DNA from: JBMNKL01 sp050261495
GTDB taxonomy: Bacteria; Bacillota; Clostridia; Acetivibrionales; DTU013
NCBI GenBank assembly: GCA_050261495.1
Contig: JBLNDI010000064.1
Location: 1 to 60,653 of the forward strand
Direction of reading: 5' to 3'
DNA: 60,653 nucleotides
Shown: positions 1-7,759 of the stretch, piece after piece
Position numbering within the stretch: position 1 is the first letter of the stretch
Layout of the letters: every line of letters begins with the position of its first letter
The notes under the pieces: model-generated
Seen by the model: the letters and a program-made list of their open reading frames with translations, nothing else
What the model was told of the DNA's origin: nothing
Database searches by the model: none
Translations under genes and position numbers: made by a program

Positions 1-2
1 TT

Positions 3-878
3 CTTGTGATTCTACTTGTCCTGGCAGGAATGCCGCTGTTCGACTCGCTGTGCCATGCGTTCGGAACAGCGGGCACGGGTGGTTTTTCCATAAAAAACAT
101 AAGTATCGGTGCGTATGACAACGTAGGCGCGGAAATTCTCATAACCGTTTTCATGTTCGCATTTGGCACGAATTTCGCCTTGTATTACTATGCTATCAAA
201 GGCAATTTCAAGTCATTTCTAAAGGATGGGGAATACCGTTTATACCTGGGGATTGTGCTGGTTTCGATTTTACTTATTGCAATTGATCTTAACGGCAAGG
301 TATTCGGTTCCATATGGGAGTCGTTGAGGCATTCATCATTCCAGGTCAGTTCCATCATAACAACGACGGGTTATTCATCAACTGATTTCGACCTTTGGCC
401 GTCTTTCAGCAAATCGATTCTGGTAATACTTATGTTTATTGGCGCAAGCGCCGGGTCGACCGGCGGCGGCATCAAAGTCATACGTATTTTGCTTTTGCTT
501 AAATCCATCCGCCGCCGGATTGTAAAGATAATCCACCCCAGGTCGGTTTATACCATCAAGACGGGCGGGAAAGCGGTGGATGAAGATATGGTGGCAGGTG
601 TAAACACGTTTTTCTTTGCATATATTCTTGCTTTCACCTTGGCATTGCTGATTGTATCGCTGGATGGGAAAGATATGGTATCCAATTTTACGGCTGTTGC
701 CGCAACCATAAACAATGTAGGTCCCGGATTGGGAATTGTCGGGCCGATGGGGAACTTCTCAAGCTATTCGGACATTAGCAAGGCGGTATTTTCTTTTTGC
801 ATGATTGCGGGGAGATTGGAGATTTATCCGATGCTTCTGCTGCTGGCGCCTACATTCTGGAAGAGGGCCAGCATCTGA
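3..878 (+). CDS. TrkH/KtrB-family potassium uptake membrane protein, 3' part
   Basis: This is the C-terminal part of a K+ transporting subunit of the Trk/Ktr type; the frame is open to the left edge of the window, so the gene starts upstream. About 291 codons are visible. Family hallmarks are the pore-loop motifs TAGTGGFS near the start, TTTGYSS, GASAGSTGGG followed by a basic stretch, and NNVGPGLG, each carrying a selectivity-filter glycine. Long hydrophobic helices lie between the loops, and the protein ends with GRLEIYPMLLL, a typical C-terminal motif. The protein would sit in the cytoplasmic membrane and work with a TrkA/KtrA NAD-binding subunit, which is not in this window. The family assignment is firm; TrkH versus KtrB cannot be settled from the C-terminal part alone. 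Confidence 0.93.
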   Translation, partial: LVILLVLAGMPLFDSLCHAFGTAGTGGFSIKNISIGAYDNVGAEILITVFMFAFGTNFALYYYAIKGNFKSFLKDGEYRLYLGIVLVSILLIAIDLNGKVFGSIWESLRHSSFQVSSIITTTGYSSTDFDLWPSFSKSILVILMFIGASAGSTGGGIKVIRILLLLKSIRRRIVKIIHPRSVYTIKTGGKAVDEDMVAGVNTFFFAYILAFTLALLIVSLDGKDMVSNFTAVAATINNVGPGLGIVGPMGNFSSYSDISKAVFSFCMIAGRLEIYPMLLLLAPTFWKRASI

Positions 879-1009
879 TCCAAGCGCCTTATAAGCCCTT
901 AGAAGCAAACAAAATGTAAAAATTAGCATGAATATGATTGTTTCACCGGTACATAATAATAGCGTAGGGAACATAACGGTTGAGCCAAGATCCATATATG
1001 CTCTGTGCT

Positions 1010-1335
1010 GGGGTATATATGGGTCGGCCAAAGATTGCATATAGGCCTGGGTGGCTTATATGCAGTCGGAGGGAAGATTTTGCATGGTAGGGAAAGGCTC
1101 TGTTATAGTCAAAACTGGTGTTTGATTATAACAGGATCCCAACTTATCATGCAAGGTCGAGCTAAGATTTTGCAGGGTGCCGTAAATGGTTATATCCGGC
1201 CGGTCGGCTGGATATAGCCGTGCAGCAAGTATCCTGCAGGGTCGAACAAACCATCATTATGGGTTATGAACTGTCCGGTCATGGTCGGGAGATCATGGCC
1301 AGGCAATAAGTTATCCATAATGGTGCAAGGTAGAT
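1010..1335. repeat. Array of stem-loops separated by a TGCARGGT-like motif
   Basis: The 496-base gap between the TrkH gene and the chromate transporters has no credible gene but is strongly structured. Stems visible by eye: 1036-1047 with 1053-1064, 1100-1113 with 1121-1134, 1188-1201 with 1206-1219, and 1252-1262 with 1315-1325, the last enclosing a further short stem. Almost every non-Watson-Crick position in these stems is a G-U pair when read as + strand RNA. Between the stems a ten-base motif recurs: TGCATGGTAG at 1081, TGCAAGGTCG at 1150, TGCAGGGTGC at 1171, TGCAGGGTCG at 1235 and TGCAAGGTAG at 1324. It may be a structured RNA, a decayed tandem repeat or a palindromic mobile element. 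I do not recognise a known RNA family. Confidence 0.6.
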
Positions 1336-1374
1336 CGTTATGTTCCTTATGTTATTTATTGACCATGTCAATTG

Positions 1375-1944
1375 TCAGGCGGGCAGCAGGTTATAGGCGA
1401 TAATGCCGGCCACGCCGGCCATGAGCATGGCATGGATCGGATTTATTTTAAATTTGCGCAACAGCAAAAGCGCCGCTATGAAAAGCAAGGCCGCAATCAT
1501 GTCTATATCCGCCGGACGGATGGGAAAAGACGCTTTATTCAGAATAACCGTCTTTAGCACGGACAGCCCCGCGGATGCTATCAACGCCACTACGGCGGGA
1601 CGAAGCCCCTTTATTATTCCCTCGACCAGGTCAAGTCCCTTGTATTTATAATAAAGAATGGCGAGAATCAATACTATTATGCATGAGGGAGCCACGCAGC
1701 CCACGGTTGCCGCTAATGCCCCGGGCAGTCCGGCAATCTTGGTGCCTACGAATGTCGAAGCATTTATCGCTATCGGTCCCGGGGTCATCTGCGATATTGC
1801 CAGGATATCCATGAATTCCGTCGGGGTAAGCCAGGAATGGACCTCAAGCACCTGTTCACGGATAAGGGGGAGAGCCGCGTATCCGCCGCCAAAACTGAAT
1901 AATCCGACTTGAAAAAAGCTTAAGAATAGTTCCAGGTAAATCAT
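1375..1944 (-). CDS. Chromate transporter family protein, half-size (second of pair)
   Basis: A 189-residue integral membrane protein of the CHR family in its short form, which carries one six-helix domain instead of the fused two-domain ChrA. Near the N-terminus it has the family motif FSFGGGYAALPLI, then a proline/glycine-rich stretch MTPGPIAINASTF. The rest is mostly hydrophobic helices. It starts at ATG 1944, directly after the stop of the upstream half gene, so the two are almost certainly translated as a coupled pair and act as a heterodimer. The family is named for chromate efflux, but clostridial pairs are often of unknown substrate and may move other oxyanions. No arsenic or chromate resistance genes lie next to it. 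Confidence 0.9.
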   Translation of the reverse strand: MIYLELFLSFFQVGLFSFGGGYAALPLIREQVLEVHSWLTPTEFMDILAISQMTPGPIAINASTFVGTKIAGLPGALAATVGCVAPSCIIVLILAILYYKYKGLDLVEGIIKGLRPAVVALIASAGLSVLKTVILNKASFPIRPADIDMIAALLFIAALLLLRKFKINPIHAMLMAGVAGIIAYNLLPA

Positions 1945-2520
1945 TTATTCCCGCTCCTCCTTTGCCCGCCGCTTTGCGCGCAATGTCACAAATGCGCCTA
2001 TTGCTCCGCATGCCAGGAGTATGTGAATTACGCTTATATTTAGGACGGCAGCTGCAATAAAGGCAAGAATCATTACAACAACGGGTAACGCAGCTTTATT
2101 CTTTACTATTTTTTGCGCCATTCCGATTACCACGTCCGCGATAACCGCCGCAACGCCGGCCTGCATGCCTTTCAGCAACGTGCCCGCCAGCTTGTTGTCC
2201 CGGAATTCAAGGTAAAAGTACGAGATAACCATTATGGTTACCAAGGGAGGCAGGACTGTTCCCAAAATGGTGGCTAACGCCCCGGTTATGCCGGCCATCC
2301 GGTAGCCGAGCAGGATGGAGGCGTTTATGGCTATCGGCCCGGGCGCCGACTGGCTGATGGCTACCAGGTCAAGCATTTCGTCTTCCCCGATCCATTTATA
2401 GTCCTTGACGAAGCGTTTTTGCATGAGCGGAACAATAACGTAACCGCCGCCGAACGTAAAAGCGCTCAAGGTAAAAGTCGATAAAAACAGCTTCCAGTAA
2501 AACTTCTTATCCTTTTTCAT
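1945..2520 (-). CDS. Chromate transporter family protein, half-size (first of pair)
   Basis: A 191-residue short CHR-family membrane protein, partner of the next gene. The motif FTFGGGYVIVPLM lies near the N-terminus and SAPGPIAINAS follows after about 40 residues, aligning with the same positions in the second protein. I chose ATG 2520 because GGGG lies about ten bases upstream; a TTG at 2541 would add seven residues without a good ribosome site. The stop is immediately followed by the ATG of the partner gene, which fits a two-gene operon making a heterodimeric transporter. Substrate is not determined by the sequence. Confidence 0.9.
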   Translation of the reverse strand: MKKDKKFYWKLFLSTFTLSAFTFGGGYVIVPLMQKRFVKDYKWIGEDEMLDLVAISQSAPGPIAINASILLGYRMAGITGALATILGTVLPPLVTIMVISYFYLEFRDNKLAGTLLKGMQAGVAAVIADVVIGMAQKIVKNKAALPVVVMILAFIAAAVLNISVIHILLACGAIGAFVTLRAKRRAKEERE

Positions 2521-2628
2521 TAAAATATTCCCCGTTTCCAATGCGTATCGGTTTTTTAGTTCCTTATTACAACTCCCCAGTTATAGTATAATATATTCGA
2601 TAATAAATAAGATGGCAAGCAGTATAAT

Positions 2629-2710
2629 AGGACAATAGGACAGTAGGACAGCGGACGGTTTTCTGTCCCGCCGTTATTGATTTATAGGACAGAGAACCGT
2701 TCCCTGTCCT
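2629..2710. repeat. AGGACA repeats and GGACAG palindrome in the glycosylase leader
   Basis: Three close AGGACA copies begin at 2629, 2637 and 2645. They are followed at 2686-2710 by a 25-base near-perfect inverted repeat with outer arms AGGACAG and CTGTCCT. Its right half, CCGTTCCCTGTCCTGTA, recurs with one change at 23646-23662, so it is a dispersed repeat. It resembles the REP-like palindromes common in clostridial intergenic regions (recalled from general knowledge, not searched). The palindrome ends about four bases before the ribosome site of the glycosylase gene and could affect its expression. Confidence 0.6.
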
Positions 2711-2730
2711 GTAAAGGAGGAGGACAAAAG

Positions 2731-3228
2731 ATGCGGATACAATCATTTGAACCGATTGTCGGCGACAGTTGCAGGGTTTTGGTACTGGGCACGATGCCGG
2801 GCCCGGCCTCGCTCAGAAAACAGCAGTATTACGGGTACGATCGCAATGCATTCTGGCGGATCATATATAATCTTTTCGGGGAAGAACCTGAAGAGGAATA
2901 CGAATTACGCAAATCATTCCTGCTGAAACATAACATAGCGTTGTGGGACGTGTTGAAGTCATGCGAACGCGAGGGCAGCAGCGACAGCGATATCAGGAAT
3001 CCCGTTCCCAACGATTTCGCCGGCCTTTACCTGAAATTTCCCAACATAAAATATGTATGCTTTAACGGAAGGCCTGCGGGTAATTTTTACCGGCGCCTTG
3101 TGGAAAAGACCGTGCGGGATTCAATGGGCAAAGCCTGTTTCTACCTGGCGTCGACAAGCCCGGCGTATACGCTGCCTTATGAAAAAAAGCTGGAAGAATG
3201 GCGTCTCCTGTTGGAACTCCTGAAGTAA
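2731..3228 (+). CDS. DNA-deoxyinosine (hypoxanthine-DNA) glycosylase, UDG superfamily family 6
   Basis: A 165-residue base-excision repair enzyme that would remove hypoxanthine arising from adenine deamination. The N-terminal catalytic segment reads LGTMPGPASL, then QQYYGYDRNAFW, the hallmark of the HDG branch of the uracil-DNA glycosylase superfamily. LWDVLKSCEREGSSDSDI follows, and the region around STSPAY near residue 145 matches the second conserved motif of the superfamily. Start chosen at ATG 2731, ten bases after a strong AAAGGAGG; an upstream in-frame start at 2677 runs through the palindromic repeat and is unlikely. It stands alone, with no repair genes adjacent. Confidence 0.9.
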   Translation: MRIQSFEPIVGDSCRVLVLGTMPGPASLRKQQYYGYDRNAFWRIIYNLFGEEPEEEYELRKSFLLKHNIALWDVLKSCEREGSSDSDIRNPVPNDFAGLYLKFPNIKYVCFNGRPAGNFYRRLVEKTVRDSMGKACFYLASTSPAYTLPYEKKLEEWRLLLELLK

Positions 3229-3359
3229 GCCATTTTTCCGGGAAAGGAAAAATTTAATGATTCTGTAACCTAATAATCGACAATAATGAGTTATAATAGT
3301 GCTAGTAAAATAATGCAATTATGCAATCATGTCCAAACAAAAGAAAAGGAGGTTCCGAC

Positions 3360-3920
3360 ATGAAACGCCGATATAAGGTCGCAGCCGTAATAGTCATAGT
3401 AATGCTTGCCGTTTCGATCGGTTTGAATATTGCACTTGCCGGAAACCAGCAGGCCGACCCGGGCTCCGACCAGGACCCGATAGTCAGCAAAAGTTACGTG
3501 GACGCCGTCTTTACGCAATTATCCCCAAAGGTTCAGTTGCTCCTTGAACAGTATGACGCCATGAAAAGCCTCTCGACACAGATGGCTGCCAAGCTGACGG
3601 AACAGGAAAAAACCATAAAGGCGCTGCGCGACGAATTGAACGCGCTTAAATCCGGTATCCCCGCAAGCTCGTCAAGCCAGGGGACGTCGACGGGAGGAAG
3701 CACGTCATCCGGCCAACCCGAGCAAACAAGCAAGGCCGTTGTAAATGTCGCGGTTTTGAACGTAAGGTCGGGTCCCGGCACAACGACGTCAATCATAGCA
3801 AAACTTGTTAAAAACGAAACTGTCACTATAATTTCAAAAAGCGGCGACTGGTATAAAATCAAAACCTCAAAGGGACAAACCGGCTACGTGATGGGCAAGT
3901 ACGTAACATTGCAGAAATAG
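3360..3920 (+). CDS. Membrane-anchored or secreted bacterial SH3 domain protein
   Basis: A 186-residue protein. Residues 6-28 form a single hydrophobic segment, either a signal peptide or an N-terminal anchor. Next come a charged helical stretch (about 50-100, LTEQEKTIKALRDELNALK, probably coiled coil) and a Ser/Thr/Gly-rich linker. A C-terminal SH3-type 3 domain (about 125-186) has the usual pattern VLNVRSGPGTTTSIIAKL and ends in GYVMGKYV. Such domains bind cell-wall peptides. ATG 3360 is preceded by AAAGGAGG; an in-frame start at 3321 has no ribosome site. No enzymatic domain is attached, so the role is probably structural or targeting at the cell wall. Confidence 0.85.
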   Translation: MKRRYKVAAVIVIVMLAVSIGLNIALAGNQQADPGSDQDPIVSKSYVDAVFTQLSPKVQLLLEQYDAMKSLSTQMAAKLTEQEKTIKALRDELNALKSGIPASSSSQGTSTGGSTSSGQPEQTSKAVVNVAVLNVRSGPGTTTSIIAKLVKNETVTIISKSGDWYKIKTSKGQTGYVMGKYVTLQK

Positions 3921-4030
3921 TGATGTTTCGCCCGGATTGAACGTAATGCGGGTCAATGCAATGTGAATCAATAAGGATAAAACAAATTGATTCTACTATA
4001 GTGGAAAAACTCATATAAATAAGGTATAAT

Positions 4031-4066
4031 AAAACTGCCAAGACAAACTTTGGTTTGGCAGTTTTT
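4031..4066 (+). terminator. Intrinsic terminator-like hairpin after the SH3 gene
   Basis: AAAACTGCCAA at 4031 can pair with TTTGGCAGTTTT around 4054-4065, and the right arm runs into a T-tract. It lies about 110 bases after the SH3 stop and just before the SanA-like gene. A TATAAT at 4025-4030 touches the left arm, so an alternative reading is a short attenuated leader, but no good -35 is visible. Confidence 0.6.
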
Positions 4067-4131
4067 GCTAATGATTACAAAAATGACGGCCGCGGCTTCA
4101 AGGTTGTAGTGCGGATGTACGGGGGAGAACG

Positions 4132-4758
4132 TTGAGAGAAATCATTGAGGCAAAAATAATATCGAGAGTCCGCAGGAAGAGAAATTACGGCAAAGTATTT
4201 GTCGTACTGTTAATTGTATTTCTTTTGCAATTTGCGGCGATAGAATACCTTATTTTTTTAAATGGACAGTCCGACGAGGAAATAAGGTCGGATTATATTT
4301 TTATCCTTGGAGCCGGAGTAAACGGGGAAGAAATTTCGCTCACGCTAAAAAGCAGGCTTGACGCCGGCCTGGAGTACCTTCGCAAATACCCCGATGCAAA
4401 AGCCGTAGTGACGGGGGGACAGGGAAAACATGAGAATATAACGGAAGCCGAAGCGATGCGGAAATATCTTGTCGCAAATGGAATAGATGAAAGCAGGATA
4501 ATTGTAGAACCGTTATCTGACAGTACAATGGAGAACTTCAAATTGAGCATGGACCTGGTCAGGCAGAAGACAGGGAAACCTGTTTCCGAAATAACGTTCG
4601 TCACAAATGATTTCCATGTCTTGCGCGCCAAAATGCTTGCCCGGCGCAACGGCCTTGACGCGCATGCCGTTTCATGCGAAACCCCCCGCCAGGTCGTTGT
4701 ACAGATGTATTTGCGGGAATATTTTGCCCTCATAAAATCATTTCTTGTTGACAGATAA
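4132..4758 (+). CDS. YdcF/SanA-like DUF218 membrane-anchored protein
   Basis: A 208-residue protein with a basic N-terminus, one transmembrane helix (about residues 20-44) and a DUF218 domain. Domain motifs are FILGAGVNG, then LEYLRKYPDAKAVVTGGQG, and DSTMENFKLSMDLV, followed by FVTNDFHVLRA, which matches the conserved core of SanA/YdcF proteins. Members of this family have been linked to envelope barrier function and to cyclic polysaccharide or lipid carrier metabolism, but the biochemical role is not settled. The start is TTG 4132, six bases after GGGGGAG. It is monocistronic in this window. Confidence 0.87.
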   Translation: MREIIEAKIISRVRRKRNYGKVFVVLLIVFLLQFAAIEYLIFLNGQSDEEIRSDYIFILGAGVNGEEISLTLKSRLDAGLEYLRKYPDAKAVVTGGQGKHENITEAEAMRKYLVANGIDESRIIVEPLSDSTMENFKLSMDLVRQKTGKPVSEITFVTNDFHVLRAKMLARRNGLDAHAVSCETPRQVVVQMYLREYFALIKSFLVDR

Positions 4759-4863
4759 CCAATCAAGCTAAATTTAACAGTTTATTAAAAAAAATTCCGA
4801 AAATCCGTAATAAAATCAGGGTAAATTAAAAATAAGAAAAACTGTTGTACGGGAGGTTATAGT

Positions 4864-6180
4864 ATGTACGGCTATAATGATTATAACAATAATTACCAAT
4901 ACAGGCCGCCTAAGAGAGGAAACAGGGTATTGATTTACATAGCAATTATACTTGTCACGTCGCTTGTAAGCAGCTTTGCCGTGGGCAGCTACCTGTACGG
5001 CAAGTTTTCCCGGGAAATCGCCAGTTCGGGAAGCAATGCCCTGAACAGCAAAGTGGCGGCTGAAAATTCCGAAAATTCTTTGAACCAGGACGCGCCTGAA
5101 ATATCGCAGCCGGACAAAGATACCGGATCAACGCCGGATACGGCTGAAAACTCCGCAGGTCCTTCCAGGGACATTATCATCGGGAATGTTTCCGGCAGCA
5201 TTTTAAACACATCGCTGTTGGATGGTTCGAACGTAGTAGTCGCAATTGCCAAGAAAGCCGGTCCGGCGATCGTGGGTATACGTGTGACGGTGGAAGGTAC
5301 GAGGTATGGTTTTTACGGCGTTTCCAACACGAGGGTCGGTGAAGGTTCGGGAATCATTATAAGCAGCGACGGGTATATCCTGACAAATTACCATGTTGTT
5401 TCGTATGCCGATCCCAAGAACAACATAAGCGGAAGAAAGATACTGGAAGTTTTCCTGCCGGACGGCAGGGAGGCCAATGCCGTATTCGTTGGCGGAGACA
5501 GCAAAACAGACCTCGCATTGATTAAAATTGACCTGAAGAATCTTCCCGTAGCCGAATTGGGCGATTCTTCAAAGCTGGAGGTCGGCGAACTGGCCGTGGC
5601 AATCGGAAATCCGCTGGGTATGGAGTTCGCAGGCTCTGTTACGGTAGGCGTTATCAGTGCCCTGAACAGGACCGTGGATATGGGAGACAAAACCCTGAAC
5701 CTTATCCAGACGGACGCTGCAATCAACCAGGGAAACAGCGGAGGCGCCCTACTGAATTCAAAAGGGCAGGTTGTCGGTATCAACTCTGCTAAAATATCCA
5801 CGTCCGGCGTTGAGGGACTTGGGTTTGCAATACCTATAAATGATGCAAAGCCGGTTATAGAACAACTTAAGAAGTACGGGTATGTAAGGGGAAGGCCGTT
5901 TATCGGGATAAGCGGCGAAGAAGTGTCCAGCGTTTACACTGCCTATTACGGGTGGCCGAAAGGCATATATATCACTAATGTAACAAGAGGAAGCGGCGCG
6001 GAGAAGGCAGGAATACGCGCGGGCGATATACTGGTTTCGCTGGGCGGAGTCGCGGTCGAAACGATGAAAGACCTTGATAATGCAAAGAGCAAGTACAAAC
6101 CCGGAGATTCGGTTACGGTCAAAATATACCGCAGCGGCAAGGAAATCAGCCTTAAGCTTACTTTCGGAGAGGAGACATAA
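4864..6180 (+). CDS. htrA: HtrA/DegP-like membrane-anchored serine protease with PDZ domain
   Basis: A 438-residue S1C-family protease for envelope protein quality control. A short Asn/Tyr-rich cytoplasmic tail is followed by one transmembrane helix (about 22-46), a low-complexity acidic linker, the trypsin-like domain (about 125-325) and a C-terminal PDZ domain (about 340-435). The catalytic triad is visible as His177 in TNYHVV, Asp216 in SKTDLALIK and Ser292 in GNSGGALL. The topology places protease and PDZ outside the membrane, as in Bacillus HtrA/HtrB. The ATG at 4864 follows GGGAGGTTATAGT. No CssRS-like two-component genes are next to it. Confidence 0.95.
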   Translation: MYGYNDYNNNYQYRPPKRGNRVLIYIAIILVTSLVSSFAVGSYLYGKFSREIASSGSNALNSKVAAENSENSLNQDAPEISQPDKDTGSTPDTAENSAGPSRDIIIGNVSGSILNTSLLDGSNVVVAIAKKAGPAIVGIRVTVEGTRYGFYGVSNTRVGEGSGIIISSDGYILTNYHVVSYADPKNNISGRKILEVFLPDGREANAVFVGGDSKTDLALIKIDLKNLPVAELGDSSKLEVGELAVAIGNPLGMEFAGSVTVGVISALNRTVDMGDKTLNLIQTDAAINQGNSGGALLNSKGQVVGINSAKISTSGVEGLGFAIPINDAKPVIEQLKKYGYVRGRPFIGISGEEVSSVYTAYYGWPKGIYITNVTRGSGAEKAGIRAGDILVSLGGVAVETMKDLDNAKSKYKPGDSVTVKIYRSGKEISLKLTFGEET

Positions 6181-6280
6181 GAAAGAAGCAGATATATGCA
6201 GATATAACAACGGTATTTTACATCCGGTATAAATTGGGTTATAATTTGAGCATCAGGAGCAAGACAGGATGTGAACCGCT

Positions 6281-6852
6281 ATGTATGAATTCATTTCGCG
6301 CCAGGCCGCGGAACACGGCGACAGGGCGGCGATGATTCCGGTTGGGAGGCTTAAGGATATCAGGGAAGACATCGAACACCTGAAGGCACGGTATGAGCTT
6401 AACGATTATCAGCGGCACATAGTAGATGAATTTTATAAGTTCGATCTGCCGAAAACCGGTTTTGAAATCTGCTCAATCATTATCGTGGCTTCGCCAAGCC
6501 CTGCGATGACCTATGTAGGTTTTCACTGGCATTCATTATCGACGCCGGCCGCTGCCTGACCTCTTATAACGAATTGGGCAGTGAAAATGATTTTCCCGGG
6601 TGGATAGACCCTTCGATGCATAACAGCATTATAGGCTGCATGAAGTGCCAGGGCATTTGCCCGGAAAACAGCAAGTATTTAAGCAATACCGTCGAGGCGG
6701 AGGATTTTGATGAAAACGAAACCCGGGTATTGCTTGAAGGAGTTCCTTTTGGGCAGTTCCCGGAGGAATTGAAGCATAAGATACGCGGGCTGGGCCTGAG
6801 AGAATTCCTCTACGCCCTGCCCCGCAATTTAAAAGCCCTGCTGGGCAGTTAA
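6281..6852 (+). pseudogene. 4Fe-4S double-cluster reductase (epoxyqueuosine reductase-like), internally deleted
   Basis: Two short frames are the ends of one broken gene. The first (6281 on) encodes about 83 residues, YEFISRQAAEHGDRAAMIPV onward, the typical N-terminus of QueG-like 4Fe-4S double-cluster proteins. Near 6522 the coding frame shifts. In the new frame the sequence reads FIIDAGRCLTSYNELGSEND and continues through the second cluster motif GCMKCQGICPEN to a normal C-terminus at 6852. Intact relatives have roughly a hundred more residues here, including the first CxxCxxCxxxCP cluster, all missing. The junction therefore looks like a deletion plus frameshift, leaving a non-functional gene. 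The cofactor family is secure; the exact member is not. Confidence 0.8.
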
Positions 6853-6941
6853 AATCCTGTCATTGTGATGTGTCGCCCGAAAAAACCGTTGGCAACGTTA
6901 CATATTGACCATATAGCATAATATCGGATTCAGGAGGGGTT

Positions 6942-7754
6942 ATGGAGAAGTTGTTCGGTCATATTGAGCCGATTTACCAGACACTGATCGCTACGGGATT
7001 TTCCTGGTTTATGACAGCAGTTGGCGCCGCGCTTGTTTTCTTTTTTAAAAAAATAAACAAGAGAGTTATGGATACGATGCTGGGATTTGCCGCAGGCGTC
7101 ATGATTGCGGCAAGTTTTTGGTCCCTCCTGGCGCCTTCTATCAGCATGTCGGAGGAAAGCGGTGCTTTGCCGTGGTTTCCCCCGTTGGTTGGATTCCTGC
7201 TTGGAGGGCTTTTCCTGAAAATTGCCGACTCGGTCATCCCACACATGCATATCGGCCCGCCTACCGAAAAGAAAGAAGGCGTGAGGTCAAGCTGGAGACG
7301 AAGCATATTGCTCGTTGCCGCCATAACGTTGCATAATATCCCGGAAGGACTTGCAGTAGGAGTCGCGCTTAGCGCAGCAGCCGAAGGAGTACCCAGTGCG
7401 ACGTTGGCAGGCGCGCTGGTGCTTTCGTTGGGAATGGGGCTTCAAAATTTGCCCGAGGGCGCTGCTGTTTCGATACCGCTGCGTTCTGAAGGAGTTTCGC
7501 GGCTGAAATGTTTCTGGTATGGACAGGCTTCAGGCCTTGTCGAACCTATAGCCGGGGTTCTCGGGTTGGTTGCGGTAATGTTCGTTAAGCCGGTTCTTCC
7601 ATATGCTTTATCCTTCGCCGCAGGTGCAATGATATATGTTGTTGTTGAAGAATTGCTTCCCGAAGCGCAATCTTCCGACAGCTCAGACTATTCTACCATA
7701 GGCGCCATACTTGGATTTGCCCTCATGATGGTCCTGGAAATAGCGCTTAGTTGA
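6942..7754 (+). CDS. ZIP-family divalent metal transporter (ZupT-like)
   Basis: A 270-residue polytopic membrane protein that imports Zn, Fe or related divalent metals. The two metal-binding helices of the ZIP family are clear: TLHNIPEGLAVG (helix 4) and GLQNLPEGAAVS (helix 5). A conserved glutamate follows in GLVEPIAG, and a later EELLPEAQ motif is typical of the ZupT/GufA group. A short charged loop carrying a few histidines (HMHIGPP) precedes helix 4. ATG 6942 follows CAGGAGGGG. It ends five bases before the convergent FAD/Rieske gene, and no clear terminator is visible between them. Confidence 0.93.
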   Translation: MEKLFGHIEPIYQTLIATGFSWFMTAVGAALVFFFKKINKRVMDTMLGFAAGVMIAASFWSLLAPSISMSEESGALPWFPPLVGFLLGGLFLKIADSVIPHMHIGPPTEKKEGVRSSWRRSILLVAAITLHNIPEGLAVGVALSAAAEGVPSATLAGALVLSLGMGLQNLPEGAAVSIPLRSEGVSRLKCFWYGQASGLVEPIAGVLGLVAVMFVKPVLPYALSFAAGAMIYVVVEELLPEAQSSDSSDYSTIGAILGFALMMVLEIALS

Positions 7755-7759
7755 TTACA

